Positions 42,621-51,999 are shown, counted from the stretch's first letter. The stretch: 64,000 nucleotides of DNA from Thalassobaculum litoreum DSM 18839 (GCF_900102465.1 NZ_FNBW01000009.1:62001-126000); one strand, 5' to 3'. The notes: generated by a model from the sequence alone, not told the origin. Program-made: numbers and translations.

Positions 42621-43925
42621 TCAGGCGCTGCGCATGGCCGCGTCGCCGAGCGACAGGGTCTCACCGGTCTCCAGCGCCAGCAGCTCGTCCATGGTCTGAC
42701 GACGCCGGGCGAGGCGCACCTCCCCGCCATCGATCACCACTTCCGGGATCAGCGGCCGGGAATTGTAGTTCGACGACATCGCGGCACCATAGGCACCGGC
42801 ATCGGCGAAGACGCAAAAATCGCCGACGGCTGGCAGCGGCAGGTCGCGGAACTCCACCACACCGCCGTCGCCCTGGGTGAACACATCGCCGGACTCGCAC
42901 AGCGGACCGGCGACCGCGACCGGATGCGCGGCACCGGTGACCGGTACCCCGGCCGCGTCGACGAAGCCGATGCGGTGATAGCTGCCATACATGGCCGGGC
43001 GGGCCAGATCGTTGAAGCCCGCGTCGACCACCACGAAATACCGCTCCGCCACCTGCTTGACGGCGCGCACCTCGGCGACGAGGCAGCCCGCCGCCGCGAC
43101 CAGGAACCGGCCCGGCTCGATCTCCATCTCCACCGGTGCCGACTGGTGCTGCTGGATCGCCAACCGGGCGGAATCCCACTGCTTCACGTAGTGCTCGGTA
43201 TCGATCTCGCTGCCGCCGTCGTGATACGGAACGGACAGGCCGCCGCCGGCGGAGACCGCCTGCACCGGCAGGCCGAGCGCCCGATAGGCCTCGATCATGG
43301 CGTCGCCGACCCGCTCCAGATGGCCGTAATCGACGCCGGAGCCGATATGCATGTGCAGTCCGACCAGCTCGAGCCCGGCCGCCTTGATGCGCGGGCCAAG
43401 CTCGGGCAGCTGCTCGTACCAGATACCGTGCTTGGAGAACGGGCCGCCGGTATTGGTCTTGTTGCTGTGGCCGTGGCCGAAACCGGGATTGACCCGCAGC
43501 CAGATCCGATGCCCCGGGCTGACGGCGGCGATCTGGTCGATCATATCGGGCGAGCCGCAATTGACCGGAATGCCGAGTTCCGCCACCCGCTCGAGGGTGG
43601 GCCGGTCGAAGATATCGGCGGTGAAGACCAGGTCGTCTCCGCCGGCCTGATATCCCGCCGCCAGCGCCCGGGTGATCTCGCCGTTCGACACCGCGTCGAT
43701 CTTCACGCCGTTGCGCCGCATCACACGCAGCAGGTCCAGGTTGCTGCTGGCCTTCTGAGCATAGCGGATGGTGTCGAAGCCGCGCAGACGGGCGATCTGG
43801 CTCTCGATCCGGGCGGCGTCATAGAGCCAGAACGGGGTCCCGACCGTCGCGGCAAGCGCGGTGATGAGGGCACCGTCGCGCTCGCCGGTTCCCAGGCGGG
43901 TCGAAATGTCGGAAGCAGCGGCCAT
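42621..43925 (-). CDS. lysA: Diaminopimelate decarboxylase-type PLP enzyme
   Basis: PLP-dependent decarboxylase of the fold-III group, 434 residues, which converts meso-diaminopimelate to lysine. PLP lysine K58 lies in IRYAQKASSN; HMHIGSGVD, SAGGGLSVPY and EPGRFLV line the cofactor; the C-terminal catalytic Cys and PLP phosphate region read GPLCESGDVF and ADAGAYGAAMSSNYNSRP. The order fits LysA, though related enzymes act on other amino acids. It stands alone, with a terminator of the upstream cfa gene in front. Confidence 0.85.
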   Translation of the reverse strand: MAAASDISTRLGTGERDGALITALAATVGTPFWLYDAARIESQIARLRGFDTIRYAQKASSNLDLLRVMRRNGVKIDAVSNGEITRALAAGYQAGGDDLVFTADIFDRPTLERVAELGIPVNCGSPDMIDQIAAVSPGHRIWLRVNPGFGHGHSNKTNTGGPFSKHGIWYEQLPELGPRIKAAGLELVGLHMHIGSGVDYGHLERVGDAMIEAYRALGLPVQAVSAGGGLSVPYHDGGSEIDTEHYVKQWDSARLAIQQHQSAPVEMEIEPGRFLVAAAGCLVAEVRAVKQVAERYFVVVDAGFNDLARPAMYGSYHRIGFVDAAGVPVTGAAHPVAVAGPLCESGDVFTQGDGGVVEFRDLPLPAVGDFCVFADAGAYGAAMSSNYNSRPLIPEVVIDGGEVRLARRRQTMDELLALETGETLSLGDAAMRSA

Positions 43926-43935
43926 GGATCCCCCA

Positions 43936-43972
43936 GAGAAAACGCCGCCGTCCAGGGTCCGGACGGCGGCGT
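43936..43972 (-). terminator. Intrinsic terminator of cfa
   Basis: On the minus strand ACGCCGCCGTCC pairs with GGACGGCGGCGT around a 7-base loop, and TTTTCTC follows. It begins 28 nt after the cfa stop and lies just before the lysA start, separating the two genes. Confidence 0.8.
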
Positions 43973-43999
43973 ATCACATGACGGGAAATCCCTGAAACA

Positions 44000-45325
44000 T
44001 CAAGCCCGCCTGGGCTCCTCCGTCTCCTGGGGCGCGTCGGGAAGCGGCGGCTTCCGTCCCATGTCCGATCCGGCGACCTGACGCAGGGTGGTCGCTCCCC
44101 GCCCGCGCCAGCGCCGCTCGAAATCGGCGATGTAATCGCGGGTCTGCGGCACGGCGTAGAGGTTCTTGGCGAGCTGGATCTGGAAGACCATCAGCGAGCC
44201 GTGGCGGAACGCGGTCTCGCAGGCGGTCAGGTAGAACTCCCACATCCGGTAGAACCGTTCGTCGTACATCGCGACGATCCGATCCTTCTCCTCCGCGCAG
44301 CGCAGCCGCCACCGGTTCAGTGTCTCCGCATAATGCTGGCGCAGGATCTCCACATCGGTCGTGAAGAGCCTGGTGTTCTCGATGGCGGTGAACTGCTGGC
44401 GCAGGGACGGTGTGTAGGCGCCGGGGAAGATGTACTTCTCCATCCACTGATTCTGCGGCTCCGGCCGGTTGAACACGCCGACCGCGTGGACCACCGCCAC
44501 GCCCTCGGGGCGCAGCAGGCGGTTCACCTGACCGTAGAACTCGTCATAGTGCCTGGGGCCGACATGTTCGAGCATGCCGACCGACACGATGCGGTCGTAC
44601 TGATCCTCCACCTCCCGATAGTCCTTCAGGTGGAACCGCACCCGGTCCGCCACGCCGGCCTCCTCGGCCCGGCGGTTGGACACCGCATGCTGCTCGCGCG
44701 ACAGGGTCACGCCGTCGACCTGAAGGTCGTCGACCAGACTGGCCAGGAACAGGCTAAGCCCGCCCCAGCCCGACCCGATATCGAGCACCCGCTGGCCCGG
44801 CTTCAGGTTCAGCTTTGCGGCAAGATGCAGCTTCTTGTTCCACTGTGCCGTTTCCAGATCGTCGTCGGGATTGAGGAAATAGGCGCAGCTATACTGCCGG
44901 TCGCTGTCGAGGAAGATATCGAACAGCTCGTCGCTCAGATCATAGTGATGGGCGACCTTACCCTGGGCCAGATGGACCGGGTTCCAATTGCGGATCGCAG
45001 CCCGTATGCCGCGAACCCCGGCCAGCAGCTTGCGCATGGTGCCTTCGCGCACACTGCCGATATTGACCATGCAGAGATCGAGAAAGTCGTAGAGCGTACT
45101 CTCCTCTTCCAAGACGAGGCCGCCGTTCATGTATCCCTCGCCGATCGCCAGCTCGGGATTGAGCATCAGCCGGCGGTCGAGGCTCCGATCCAGGATCCTG
45201 ACCGTGGCCCGTGGGCCGTCGCAGGATCCAAGACACTCGTGACGGTTACCATCGGGGTCGATCAAAGTAAGATGCCCGATGGATATCAACTGGCGGAACG
45301 CGCGCGCAGAGAGCATCGTCGCCAC
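44000..45325 (-). CDS. cfa: Cyclopropane-fatty-acyl-phospholipid synthase
   Basis: S-adenosylmethionine-dependent enzyme that adds a methylene bridge to unsaturated acyl chains in membrane phospholipids. 441 residues. An N-terminal domain of about 100 residues is followed by HYDLSDELFDIFLDSDRQYSCAYF, the SAM motif VLDIGSGWGGLSLFLA, GVTLSREQHAVS, MLEHVGPRHYDEFY and, further on, EKYIFPGAYTPSL. The C-terminal block RMWEFYLTACETAFRHGSLMVFQ is conserved. It ends in a strong terminator and is divergent from an aldo/keto reductase. Confidence 0.93.
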   Translation of the reverse strand: MATMLSARAFRQLISIGHLTLIDPDGNRHECLGSCDGPRATVRILDRSLDRRLMLNPELAIGEGYMNGGLVLEEESTLYDFLDLCMVNIGSVREGTMRKLLAGVRGIRAAIRNWNPVHLAQGKVAHHYDLSDELFDIFLDSDRQYSCAYFLNPDDDLETAQWNKKLHLAAKLNLKPGQRVLDIGSGWGGLSLFLASLVDDLQVDGVTLSREQHAVSNRRAEEAGVADRVRFHLKDYREVEDQYDRIVSVGMLEHVGPRHYDEFYGQVNRLLRPEGVAVVHAVGVFNRPEPQNQWMEKYIFPGAYTPSLRQQFTAIENTRLFTTDVEILRQHYAETLNRWRLRCAEEKDRIVAMYDERFYRMWEFYLTACETAFRHGSLMVFQIQLAKNLYAVPQTRDYIADFERRWRGRGATTLRQVAGSDMGRKPPLPDAPQETEEPRRA

Positions 45326-45416
45326 CCCCTGTTCGTTTCGTCATCGATCGCATGGATGCAATCGACCTTAACCATACTAAGGATAATACAATAAGGATTT
45401 CCAGGGAGGGAAGCAT

Positions 45417-46406
45417 ATGAACACGCGTCAGTTGGGCAAGACCCGCCTGCAGGTCTCGGAACTGGTGTTCGGCGGCGGCTGGGTCGGCGGCATTCTGATC
45501 CACCAGGACGACGAGGTTAAACGGGCGGCACTCCGCCGGGCGATCGATGCCGGCATCAACTGGATCGACACCGCCGGCGACTACGGCCAGGGGCAGTCGG
45601 AGATCGCCTTGGGCTGGCTGCTGTCGGAAATCGACACATCCGAGCGCCCCCATGTCTCCACCAAGATCCGCCTGGATCTCGAGAGCGACGAGACCGCCGC
45701 AAGTCAGATCCGCCGCGGCATCGAGCGGAGCCTCGATCGCCTGCGCCTGGACAAGGTGAGCCTGTTCCAGCTGCACAATCCGGTGGAGCCCCGGGCGACC
45801 GGCCAGCATGTCGGTGTCGACGACGTGATCGGCGACGGCGGGATCGCCGACCTCCTCGACGGTCTGCGCAAGGAAGGGCTGACCGACCATATCGGCTTCA
45901 CCGCCCTGGGCGACCCGGCCTCCTGCATCCGGGTCGTGGAGAGCGGCAAGGTCGACACCGCCCAAGTCTACTACAACATGCTCAATCCGACCGCCGGGCT
46001 GAGCGAGCCGCTGGACGGTCTCGTGGCCCAGGACTTCACCGGGCTGATGGCCGCCTGTCGGCGCCACGAGGTCGGCATCATGAACATCCGCGTCTTCGCC
46101 GCCGGCGTGCTGGCGACCGACATCCGGCACGGCCGCGAAGTGGCGATCACCCCGGAAAACCGGGACCTCGAGGCCGAGTCCAAACGGGCCCGCTCAGCCA
46201 TCGCCGCCGCCGGCGACAGCGGCGAGAGCCGGGCCGAGACGGCGATCCGCTTCTCGCTCGCGAACGAGGACATCTCCTGCGTGGTCGTCGGGCTGGCGGA
46301 ACTGGAGCACCTGGAGCTGGCGATCAAGGCGGCGGAAGCGGGACCGCTGTCCGCCACCAAGCTCTCCAGCCTGCGCGACCTCTGGCGCCGGAATTTCGAC
46401 CTTTAG
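45417..46406 (+). CDS. Aldo/keto reductase
   Basis: NADP-dependent oxidoreductase, 329 residues. The catalytic tetrad is visible: Asp51 and Tyr56 in WIDTAGDYGQGQSE, Lys83 in VSTKIRLDL and His120 in LFQLHNP. The C-terminal region (SLANEDISCVVVGLAELEHLE) is the cofactor-binding end. GGGAGG precedes the ATG. Members of this group act on aldoses, D-threo sugars or pyridoxal; the substrate here is unknown. An A+T-rich 91-bp gap separates it from the divergent cfa. Confidence 0.87.
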   Translation: MNTRQLGKTRLQVSELVFGGGWVGGILIHQDDEVKRAALRRAIDAGINWIDTAGDYGQGQSEIALGWLLSEIDTSERPHVSTKIRLDLESDETAASQIRRGIERSLDRLRLDKVSLFQLHNPVEPRATGQHVGVDDVIGDGGIADLLDGLRKEGLTDHIGFTALGDPASCIRVVESGKVDTAQVYYNMLNPTAGLSEPLDGLVAQDFTGLMAACRRHEVGIMNIRVFAAGVLATDIRHGREVAITPENRDLEAESKRARSAIAAAGDSGESRAETAIRFSLANEDISCVVVGLAELEHLELAIKAAEAGPLSATKLSSLRDLWRRNFDL

Positions 46407-46462
46407 GCCCGGCCTCGATGGGCAGCGGGAGCGCGCCAGCCGGGCGGGTCAGCCGCCCGGTT

Positions 46463-46496
46463 GCTTCAGGGTGAATTCGGCTTCAGGGTGAATTCG
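46463..46496. repeat. 17-bp tandem duplication over the stop of a small gene
   Basis: GCTTCAGGGTGAATTCG occurs at 46463-46479 and 46480-46496. The stop codon of the minus-strand 84-residue gene (46466-46468) lies in the outer copy, so the duplication has extended or altered the C-terminal residues of that protein. Confidence 0.82.
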
Positions 46497-46720
46497 CCCT
46501 CGCGGATGCGGTCGGGCCATTCGGCGACCATCTCGGCCACCGTTTCCTCGCCGTAGATGTCGATCATGTCGGTCAGGGCGGCGAAGATCGCCGAGGAGGC
46601 GACGATTTCCGAGGAGGCGCCCTGGGCCACCGCGTCATCCCAGGCTTCGAGCATCACCCGCAGGGCGAGACGCTTCTGCTCGTCTTCGGGCAGGATCGGC
46701 GGTTGTTGTTCGTCGCTCAT
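46466..46720 (-). CDS. Small acidic hypothetical protein
   Basis: 84 residues starting MSDEQQPPILPEDEQKRLAL. It is acidic and helical (VMLEAWDDAVAQGASSEIVASSAIFAALTDMIDIYG), with no signal or membrane segment. The last residues, EGEFTLKPNSP, are affected by a 17-bp tandem duplication. It is divergent from mnmC. I have seen similar short proteins in alphaproteobacteria without a known role. Confidence 0.65.
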   Translation of the reverse strand: MSDEQQPPILPEDEQKRLALRVMLEAWDDAVAQGASSEIVASSAIFAALTDMIDIYGEETVAEMVAEWPDRIREGEFTLKPNSP

Positions 46721-46829
46721 GGTCGCCTCCGCTGGAACGCGTGTCCGGTGCGCCGAGGCTTAGCGCGGCGCGTACCCGCTGTCACCCGGAACGTGGCGGC
46801 AGCCGGTCCGGCGTGGCAGTGTCGCCGCC

Positions 46830-48830
46830 ATGACCGACACCGCTTCCGATCCGCCGGCCGCCTCCCGGCTCGATGCCGCCGATCCCGGCCTGTCCCTGCG
46901 CGACGGCGTGCCGGTGTCCACGCGTTTCGACGATGTCTATTTCTCCCGCGAGGACGGCCTGGCCGAGACCGCCCATGTCTTCCTGCGGGGCTGCGGCCTG
47001 CCGGACGCGTGGCGCGGTGGTCTCGGGACTGTCACCCCCCGGCTTTTCACCGTGGCCGAGACTGGTTTCGGCACCGGCCTGAACTTCCTGGCCACCTGGC
47101 AGCTCTGGCGCGAGGCCCGTCCGGCGGGCGGCATCCTGCACTATGTCGCGGTGGAGGGCTTTCCGCTCTCCCGGACGCAGCTCTGCGAGACGCTGTCAGC
47201 GTTCCCGGGGCTCGGCGCCTTCGCCGCCCGGCTGCGCGCCCGCTACCCCGAGCCGGCCACCGCCGGCCATCACCGGATCTGGTTCGAGGAGGAAAGGCTC
47301 TGCCTGACCCTGCTGATCGGCGAGGCGGCGGCCGCATTGAACGGGCTGGAGGCGCGGGTCGACGCCTGGTTTCTCGACGGCTTCGCCCCCGCCAGAAACC
47401 CGTCCATGTGGCGCCCGGCGGTGCTGGAGCAGGTGGCGCGGCTGTCCGGCCCGGGCACCAGGCTGGCCAGCTTCACCGCGGCGGGCGCGGTCCGCAGAGG
47501 CCTCGCCGAACTCGGCTTTACTGTGGAGAAGCGGCCGGGCCACGGGCGCAAGCGCGACTGCATCGCCGCCCGCTTCACCGGCCCGCGTCGTCCGGCCACG
47601 GGCGAGCCCTGGTACGCCCCCCCGTCGCCGCTGCGTCCGGGTCGCGTGGCGGTGATCGGTGCCGGGATCGCCGGTGCCGCCGTGGTCGGCGCCCTGGCGC
47701 GGCGCGGCGTGGAGGCCGTCTGGCTCGATCGTCATGGCCGGATCGCGGCCGAGGCCTCGGGCAATCCGGCCGGGCTGGTGATGGCCCGCCCGACCGCCGA
47801 CGGCGACGTCCAGGGCGCCTTGAGCGCTGCCGCCTTCCGCTTCGCCCTGAATCAGGCGTCCCGGTCGGGTGTGCCGATCGGTGGCGACGGCGTGCTGGAA
47901 CTGGCCCCCGACGACGCTGTGCTCGGCCGGTTCCAGGACATGGCCGATGCGGGCCATCTGGCGCCGATCTCCGCCGCGCTGGTCGATGCAGGGCCGGCCG
48001 GCGAGATCGCTGGTGTCGCGCTCGACCGGCCGGCCCTGTGGCACCGCACCGGCGGCTGGGTCGCGCCGCGCGCCTGGAGCGCCGCTCTTTCCGGCCCGCA
48101 CCGTCCGGCCCGCTCGACCGTCGCCGGGCTGACGCATGACCCCGCCGGCTGGGCCTTGCGCGATGCCGACGGCCGCACGCTGGACCGGGCCGACGCGGTC
48201 ATCCTCGCTTCCGCCATGCTCTCGCCGGCGCTGGCCCCGGCCGCCCGCCTCCCCCTGGAAGCGATCCGAGGCCAGATCACCCGTCTCGCCGCAACCACCG
48301 CAAGCAGCCGCCTGCGAAGCTGCATCTCGTTCGGCGGCTATCTGTCCCCGGCGATCGGCGGCACGCATGTGACCGGCGCCACCTATACCCGGGGCGGGTT
48401 CGAGCCGGCGGGTTGGCCGGTCGCGGTGCAGGCGGAGGACCACCGACGCACCCTCGGCCTCTTGCCCTCCGCCCTGTCCCGCCTGTTCGACGCGGCCCCT
48501 TCGGTGCTGGGCGGCCGGGCGGCGGTCCGGGCGGTCACGCCCGACCGGCAGCCGATCGCCGGGCCGCTCTGCGATGCCGCCGGGCTGGTCGACGCCTACG
48601 GTCACCTGCGGGTCGACGCCCGACGGCTGGACGGCGGACCGCCGCCGTTCCTGGAGGGGCTGTTCGCGGTGACCGGCCTCGGCTCGCGCGGGCTCGTCAC
48701 CGCGCCGCTGATGGCGGAGCTCGCGGTCTCCCAATTGCTGGGGGAGCCCTGGCCGGTCGACCGCGCGATGGCCGCCTGCGTCCACCCGAACCGGTTCACG
48801 ATCCGCGACCTGCGGCGACGCCGGATATAG
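46830..48830 (+). CDS. mnmC: Bifunctional tRNA wobble-uridine enzyme MnmC
   Basis: Finishes 5-methylaminomethyl-2-thiouridine at position 34 of tRNAs for Glu, Lys and Gln. 666 residues, near the usual length. The N-terminal methyltransferase part (MnmC2) has FTVAETGFGTGLNFLATW and WFLDGFAPARNPSMW. The C-terminal FAD oxidoreductase part (MnmC1) starts with VAVIGAGIAGAAVVGAL near residue 273, then ASGNPAGLVMARP and near the end GLGSRGLVTAPLMAELAVS. Alone in its transcription unit. Confidence 0.92.
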   Translation: MTDTASDPPAASRLDAADPGLSLRDGVPVSTRFDDVYFSREDGLAETAHVFLRGCGLPDAWRGGLGTVTPRLFTVAETGFGTGLNFLATWQLWREARPAGGILHYVAVEGFPLSRTQLCETLSAFPGLGAFAARLRARYPEPATAGHHRIWFEEERLCLTLLIGEAAAALNGLEARVDAWFLDGFAPARNPSMWRPAVLEQVARLSGPGTRLASFTAAGAVRRGLAELGFTVEKRPGHGRKRDCIAARFTGPRRPATGEPWYAPPSPLRPGRVAVIGAGIAGAAVVGALARRGVEAVWLDRHGRIAAEASGNPAGLVMARPTADGDVQGALSAAAFRFALNQASRSGVPIGGDGVLELAPDDAVLGRFQDMADAGHLAPISAALVDAGPAGEIAGVALDRPALWHRTGGWVAPRAWSAALSGPHRPARSTVAGLTHDPAGWALRDADGRTLDRADAVILASAMLSPALAPAARLPLEAIRGQITRLAATTASSRLRSCISFGGYLSPAIGGTHVTGATYTRGGFEPAGWPVAVQAEDHRRTLGLLPSALSRLFDAAPSVLGGRAAVRAVTPDRQPIAGPLCDAAGLVDAYGHLRVDARRLDGGPPPFLEGLFAVTGLGSRGLVTAPLMAELAVSQLLGEPWPVDRAMAACVHPNRFTIRDLRRRRI

Positions 48831-48864
48831 TCAGGTCCGAAACAACGCCCCCGAGGAGGAAACC

Positions 48865-49254
48865 ATGTCCCCGTTCACGATCCAGCAGCAGGTCACCTTC
48901 CTGTACACCCGCGATCTCGCCGCCGGGTCGGCCTTCCTGCGCGACAAGGTCGGCCTGACCCTGGCGCTCAACCAGTTCGACCTCTGCCACATCTACCAGG
49001 CCGCTCCGAACGCCTTTCTGGGGGTGTGCACGAACCGGCCGCCGGCGGAGAACCCGGCGGTGACCTATTCCTTCGTGGTGAACGACGCGGACGCCGCGTA
49101 CGAGACGCTGAAGAGCCGCGGCGTGGAGTTCGAGGGGCCGCCGCAGCTGAGCGAGCGTTTCAACGTCTACTCCACCTTCTTCCGGGGACTGGAAAGCTAC
49201 CGATTCGAGATCCAGGAGTTCCGCGACCCGAGCTGGCCCGCGCCCTTGGCGTGA
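48865..49254 (+). CDS. VOC-superfamily (glyoxalase/bleomycin-resistance fold) protein
   Basis: 129 residues, preceded by GAGGAGG. The vicinal-oxygen-chelate fold is suggested by two beta-alpha-beta-beta-beta units: FLYTRDLAAGSAFLRDKVGL and SFVVNDADAAYETLKSRGVEFEG, with a C-terminal EIQEF that carries the last metal-ligand position. His in DLCHIYQ may be another ligand. Reaction unknown. It follows mnmC by 34 bp. Confidence 0.82.
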   Translation: MSPFTIQQQVTFLYTRDLAAGSAFLRDKVGLTLALNQFDLCHIYQAAPNAFLGVCTNRPPAENPAVTYSFVVNDADAAYETLKSRGVEFEGPPQLSERFNVYSTFFRGLESYRFEIQEFRDPSWPAPLA

Positions 49255-49263
49255 TCCGGGCCG

Positions 49264-49776
49264 TCAGGCGGCGACGCTGTCTTCCTCGCGGTCGCTGTGG
49301 GTGACCCGCTTGCGGATCGAGATGCGCGGATAGATCGCGACCATGCCGCCGGCCACCCGGTCGGTGCTCTCGTCGCGGAGCGGCAGCATCAGGCGCTCGA
49401 AGATCACCATCCAGCTGTCGCCGGCGACCTCGAATTCGGCATATTGCGGCGCCCGTTCGGCCACCATGGCCCGGTAGGTCCCCTCGACATGATCGCGCAG
49501 GGCAGCCGGCATCTCGTCCAGGTAGCGGCCGACCATGTCGTCGCCGAAGAGCGGCGTCAGTTCGCGCCCCATCTGCAGGAAGCGGATCCGATCGGTCGTC
49601 TCCTCGACCTCGACGATTACGATGTGGGCGAGGTAGGGGGCGACATCGACCGGCGACAACCCGCCAATGGCAGGGATGCCGCCGCCCCGCCGCGCCTTGT
49701 CCCACAAGGCGGTCAGTTCTTGAAGCTCGGGACGGTGAAGCTGAGAGGGGTCGAGGCGCATCGTGATCACACCCAA
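49264..49776 (-). CDS. PAS-domain protein of the PAS_5 type
   Basis: 170 residues with a single PAS-like domain: LTALWDKARRGGGIPAIGGLSPVDVAPYLAHIVIVEVEE, then RIRFLQMGRELTPLFGDDMVGRYLDEMP and WMVIFERLMLPLRDE. This layout matches the PF07310 group that is common in alphaproteobacteria and has no output domain. It may sense a ligand and work with another protein. An internal ATG six codons in (MRLDPSQLHRPEL) is an alternative start. Confidence 0.8.
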   Translation of the reverse strand: MGVITMRLDPSQLHRPELQELTALWDKARRGGGIPAIGGLSPVDVAPYLAHIVIVEVEETTDRIRFLQMGRELTPLFGDDMVGRYLDEMPAALRDHVEGTYRAMVAERAPQYAEFEVAGDSWMVIFERLMLPLRDESTDRVAGGMVAIYPRISIRKRVTHSDREEDSVAA

Positions 49777-49867
49777 AAGGACTGTTCCTGCTCGACAGGC
49801 TAGCGCCGAGGTTCATAAGGTTTCGTTGACGCCGCGATGACGCCTTCGTTCCAAGGATATTTTTTCG

Positions 49868-51262
49868 ATGACCAGCACCGATCTCGCCCTCCTGTCGGCC
49901 ACCGACCTGCTGCACGCCTATGCCCGCAAGACGATCTCGCCGGTGGAGGCGACCAAGGCCGCCCTCGACCGCATCGACGCGCTGAACGGTAAGCTGAACG
50001 CCTTCCGGATGGTCGATCACGAGTCGGCCCTGGCGAGCGCGAAACAATCGGAGGCGCGCTGGGCCAAGGGCGAGCCTGTCGGACTGGTCGACGGCGTGCC
50101 CACCTCGATCAAGGACCTGTCCCTGACCGAGGGCTGGTCGACCCTGCGTGGTTCCAAGACCGTCAAGGCGGACGGCCCCTGGGATGTGGACGCCCCCTAC
50201 GTCGCCCGGCTGCGCGAGCACGGCGCGGTGCTGCTCGGCAAGACGACCACGCCGGAGTTCGGCTGGAAGGGCGTGACCGACAGCCCGCTGACCGGCATCA
50301 CGCGTAACCCCTGGGACCCGACGAAGACGCCGGGCGGCAGCTCCGGCGGAGCGGCGGTGGCGGCGGCAGCCGGCATGGGCGCCCTGCACCAGGGATCGGA
50401 CGGTGGCGGCTCGATCCGCATGCCGGCGGGCTATACCGGCATCTACGGCATCAAGCCGACCTTCGGCCGGGTGCCGGCCTATCCGGCCTCGCCTTTCGGC
50501 TCGGTCGCCCATATCGGCCCGATGACCCGCACGGTCGCCGATTCCGCCCTGATGCTGACGGTGATGGGCGAGCCCGATGCCCGCGACTGGTACGCCGTGC
50601 CGTACGAGGGTGCGGACTACCGCAACGCCCTGCGCCCGTCGGTGGCCGGCTGGCGAATCGCCTACAGCCCCGATCTCGGCGGTGCCACGGTGCAGCCCGA
50701 GGTCGCCGCCCTGGTGGCCAAGGCGGTCGAGGTGTTCCGCGAACTCGGTGCGACGGTCGAGGAAGTGGAAAGTCCGCTGCCCAACAGCCACGAGGTCTTC
50801 GCCGCGCACTGGTTCACCGGGGCCGCCAACCTGTTCACCGCGTTCAGCGAGGAGCAGAAGGCCCTGATCGACCCGGGCTTGGTCGAGGTCGCCGAGGCCG
50901 GTGCCCGCTATTCCCTGCTGGAGTATTTCGCCGCGGTGAAGCAGCGCGAGGCGCTGGGAACCACGATGAACGAGTTCCACGAGACCTACGACCTGCTGCT
51001 CACCCCGACCCTGCCGCAGCCGGCCTTCGAGGCCGGCCACGAGGTGCCGCCGGGCTCCAACATGAAGCGCTGGACCGAGTGGACGCCGTTCTCCTACCCG
51101 TTCAACCTGACTCAGCAGCCGGCGGCGACGATCCCCTGCGGCCGCGTCGGCGGTCTGCCGGTCGGTCTGCAGATCGTCGGTCCGAAATGGGGGGAGGATA
51201 TGGTGCTGACCGCCTCGGCCGCGTTCGAGGGCGTGATGCCGATCGAACTGCCGACGATTTAG
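49868..51262 (+). CDS. Amidase-signature family amidase
   Basis: 464 residues with the complete Ser-cisSer-Lys triad: Lys82 in TSIKDLSL, Ser158 in TPGGSSGGAAVAAAAG and nucleophile Ser182 in GGGSIRMPAGYTG. Cytosolic. Enzymes of this family hydrolyse a wide range of amides, including aryl and alkyl amides and, as GatA, glutamine; the lack of gatB/gatC nearby argues against GatA. The C-terminus carries LPVGLQIVGPKWGED. It is convergent with a DUF2459 gene 7 bp away. Confidence 0.9.
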   Translation: MTSTDLALLSATDLLHAYARKTISPVEATKAALDRIDALNGKLNAFRMVDHESALASAKQSEARWAKGEPVGLVDGVPTSIKDLSLTEGWSTLRGSKTVKADGPWDVDAPYVARLREHGAVLLGKTTTPEFGWKGVTDSPLTGITRNPWDPTKTPGGSSGGAAVAAAAGMGALHQGSDGGGSIRMPAGYTGIYGIKPTFGRVPAYPASPFGSVAHIGPMTRTVADSALMLTVMGEPDARDWYAVPYEGADYRNALRPSVAGWRIAYSPDLGGATVQPEVAALVAKAVEVFRELGATVEEVESPLPNSHEVFAAHWFTGAANLFTAFSEEQKALIDPGLVEVAEAGARYSLLEYFAAVKQREALGTTMNEFHETYDLLLTPTLPQPAFEAGHEVPPGSNMKRWTEWTPFSYPFNLTQQPAATIPCGRVGGLPVGLQIVGPKWGEDMVLTASAAFEGVMPIELPTI

Positions 51263-51269
51263 GCAATCT

Positions 51270-51884
51270 TCAGCGGGCCGCCACGGCAGCCCGCACCCGC
51301 GCCGTCACCGTGCTGGCGCGGCTGAGGTCGGTATCGATCTCCAGGCCCGCGGCGGCGAAGGCGCGTGCGACCCAGGTATTGCAGGTATTGAACAGGGTGA
51401 AAGTGCCGACGGCGTCATAGAACCCGCTCCGACGGTAGAGGCCAGGCCCCAGCGCCGACAGCCGCTCTCCCTGGGCGCGGTCGAAACTCGCCGCGATAAA
51501 GCCGATGAGCCGGTCGAAACCGGCCGTATCCAGGGGCACGTCGACGACCTCGGCATCCGGGAAGTACCGCGCCGGCGGGACGGGCATGCCGACCAGGTGC
51601 ATGACCGCCGGTGTCTCGATGAAGGCCGCGCTGACATAGCTGCCGATCGCCGGGTCCGGATCGCGGTAGAACGCAGCATCGCCCCAGCCGAACTCGACCC
51701 AGCCGGCCTCGGGCAGGTCGCCGATCTCGGGGATAAGGGCGGGGTCGATATCGGCGCTGCGCACCGCGATGCCGGTGTGCCAGCCGATATTGACGAGATG
51801 AACCAGACGCTCGCCGCCGGCGGCCGGACCGGCAAGCGAGAGCAGGACACCCAGACCGAACAGGATTGCGACCGCCCGTGCCAT
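51270..51884 (-). CDS. DUF2459 family exported protein
   Basis: 204 residues from the ATG at 51882-51884, with GGGAGGAG upstream; the frame is open to 52055 but that part reads through a tandem repeat. A signal peptide or anchor (MARAVAILFGLGVLLSLAGP, cleavage after AAG) precedes the domain: HLVNIGWHTGIAV, WVEFGWGDAAFYRDPD and later LFNTCNTWVARAFAAAGLEI, in which the Cys and the His of WHTG could form a catalytic pair. The function of the family is unknown. Confidence 0.82.
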   Translation of the reverse strand: MARAVAILFGLGVLLSLAGPAAGGERLVHLVNIGWHTGIAVRSADIDPALIPEIGDLPEAGWVEFGWGDAAFYRDPDPAIGSYVSAAFIETPAVMHLVGMPVPPARYFPDAEVVDVPLDTAGFDRLIGFIAASFDRAQGERLSALGPGLYRRSGFYDAVGTFTLFNTCNTWVARAFAAAGLEIDTDLSRASTVTARVRAAVAAR

Positions 51885-51908
51885 CCGCCTTACTCCTCCC
51901 TCGACGAT

Positions 51909-51968
51909 CCGGCCCTCAACGTGCCGGCCCTCAACGTGCCGGCCCTCAACGTACTGGCGACGACGGTG
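51909..51968. repeat. 15-bp tandem repeat, three full copies and a decayed fourth
   Basis: CCGGCCCTCAACGTG at 51909-51923 and 51924-51938, CCGGCCCTCAACGTA at 51939-51953, then CTGGCGACGACGGTG as a degenerate fourth. It lies between the divergent DUF2459 and kinase-like genes, upstream of both, where promoters would be expected. Confidence 0.83.
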
Positions 51969-51999
51969 CCGACCCAAAATGGCCATCCGGAGGCAGGGC

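Noticed and set aside
46703-48139. Large frame overlapping mnmC
   Set aside because: It is a second-frame shadow of mnmC with Arg/Gly/Pro-rich translation.
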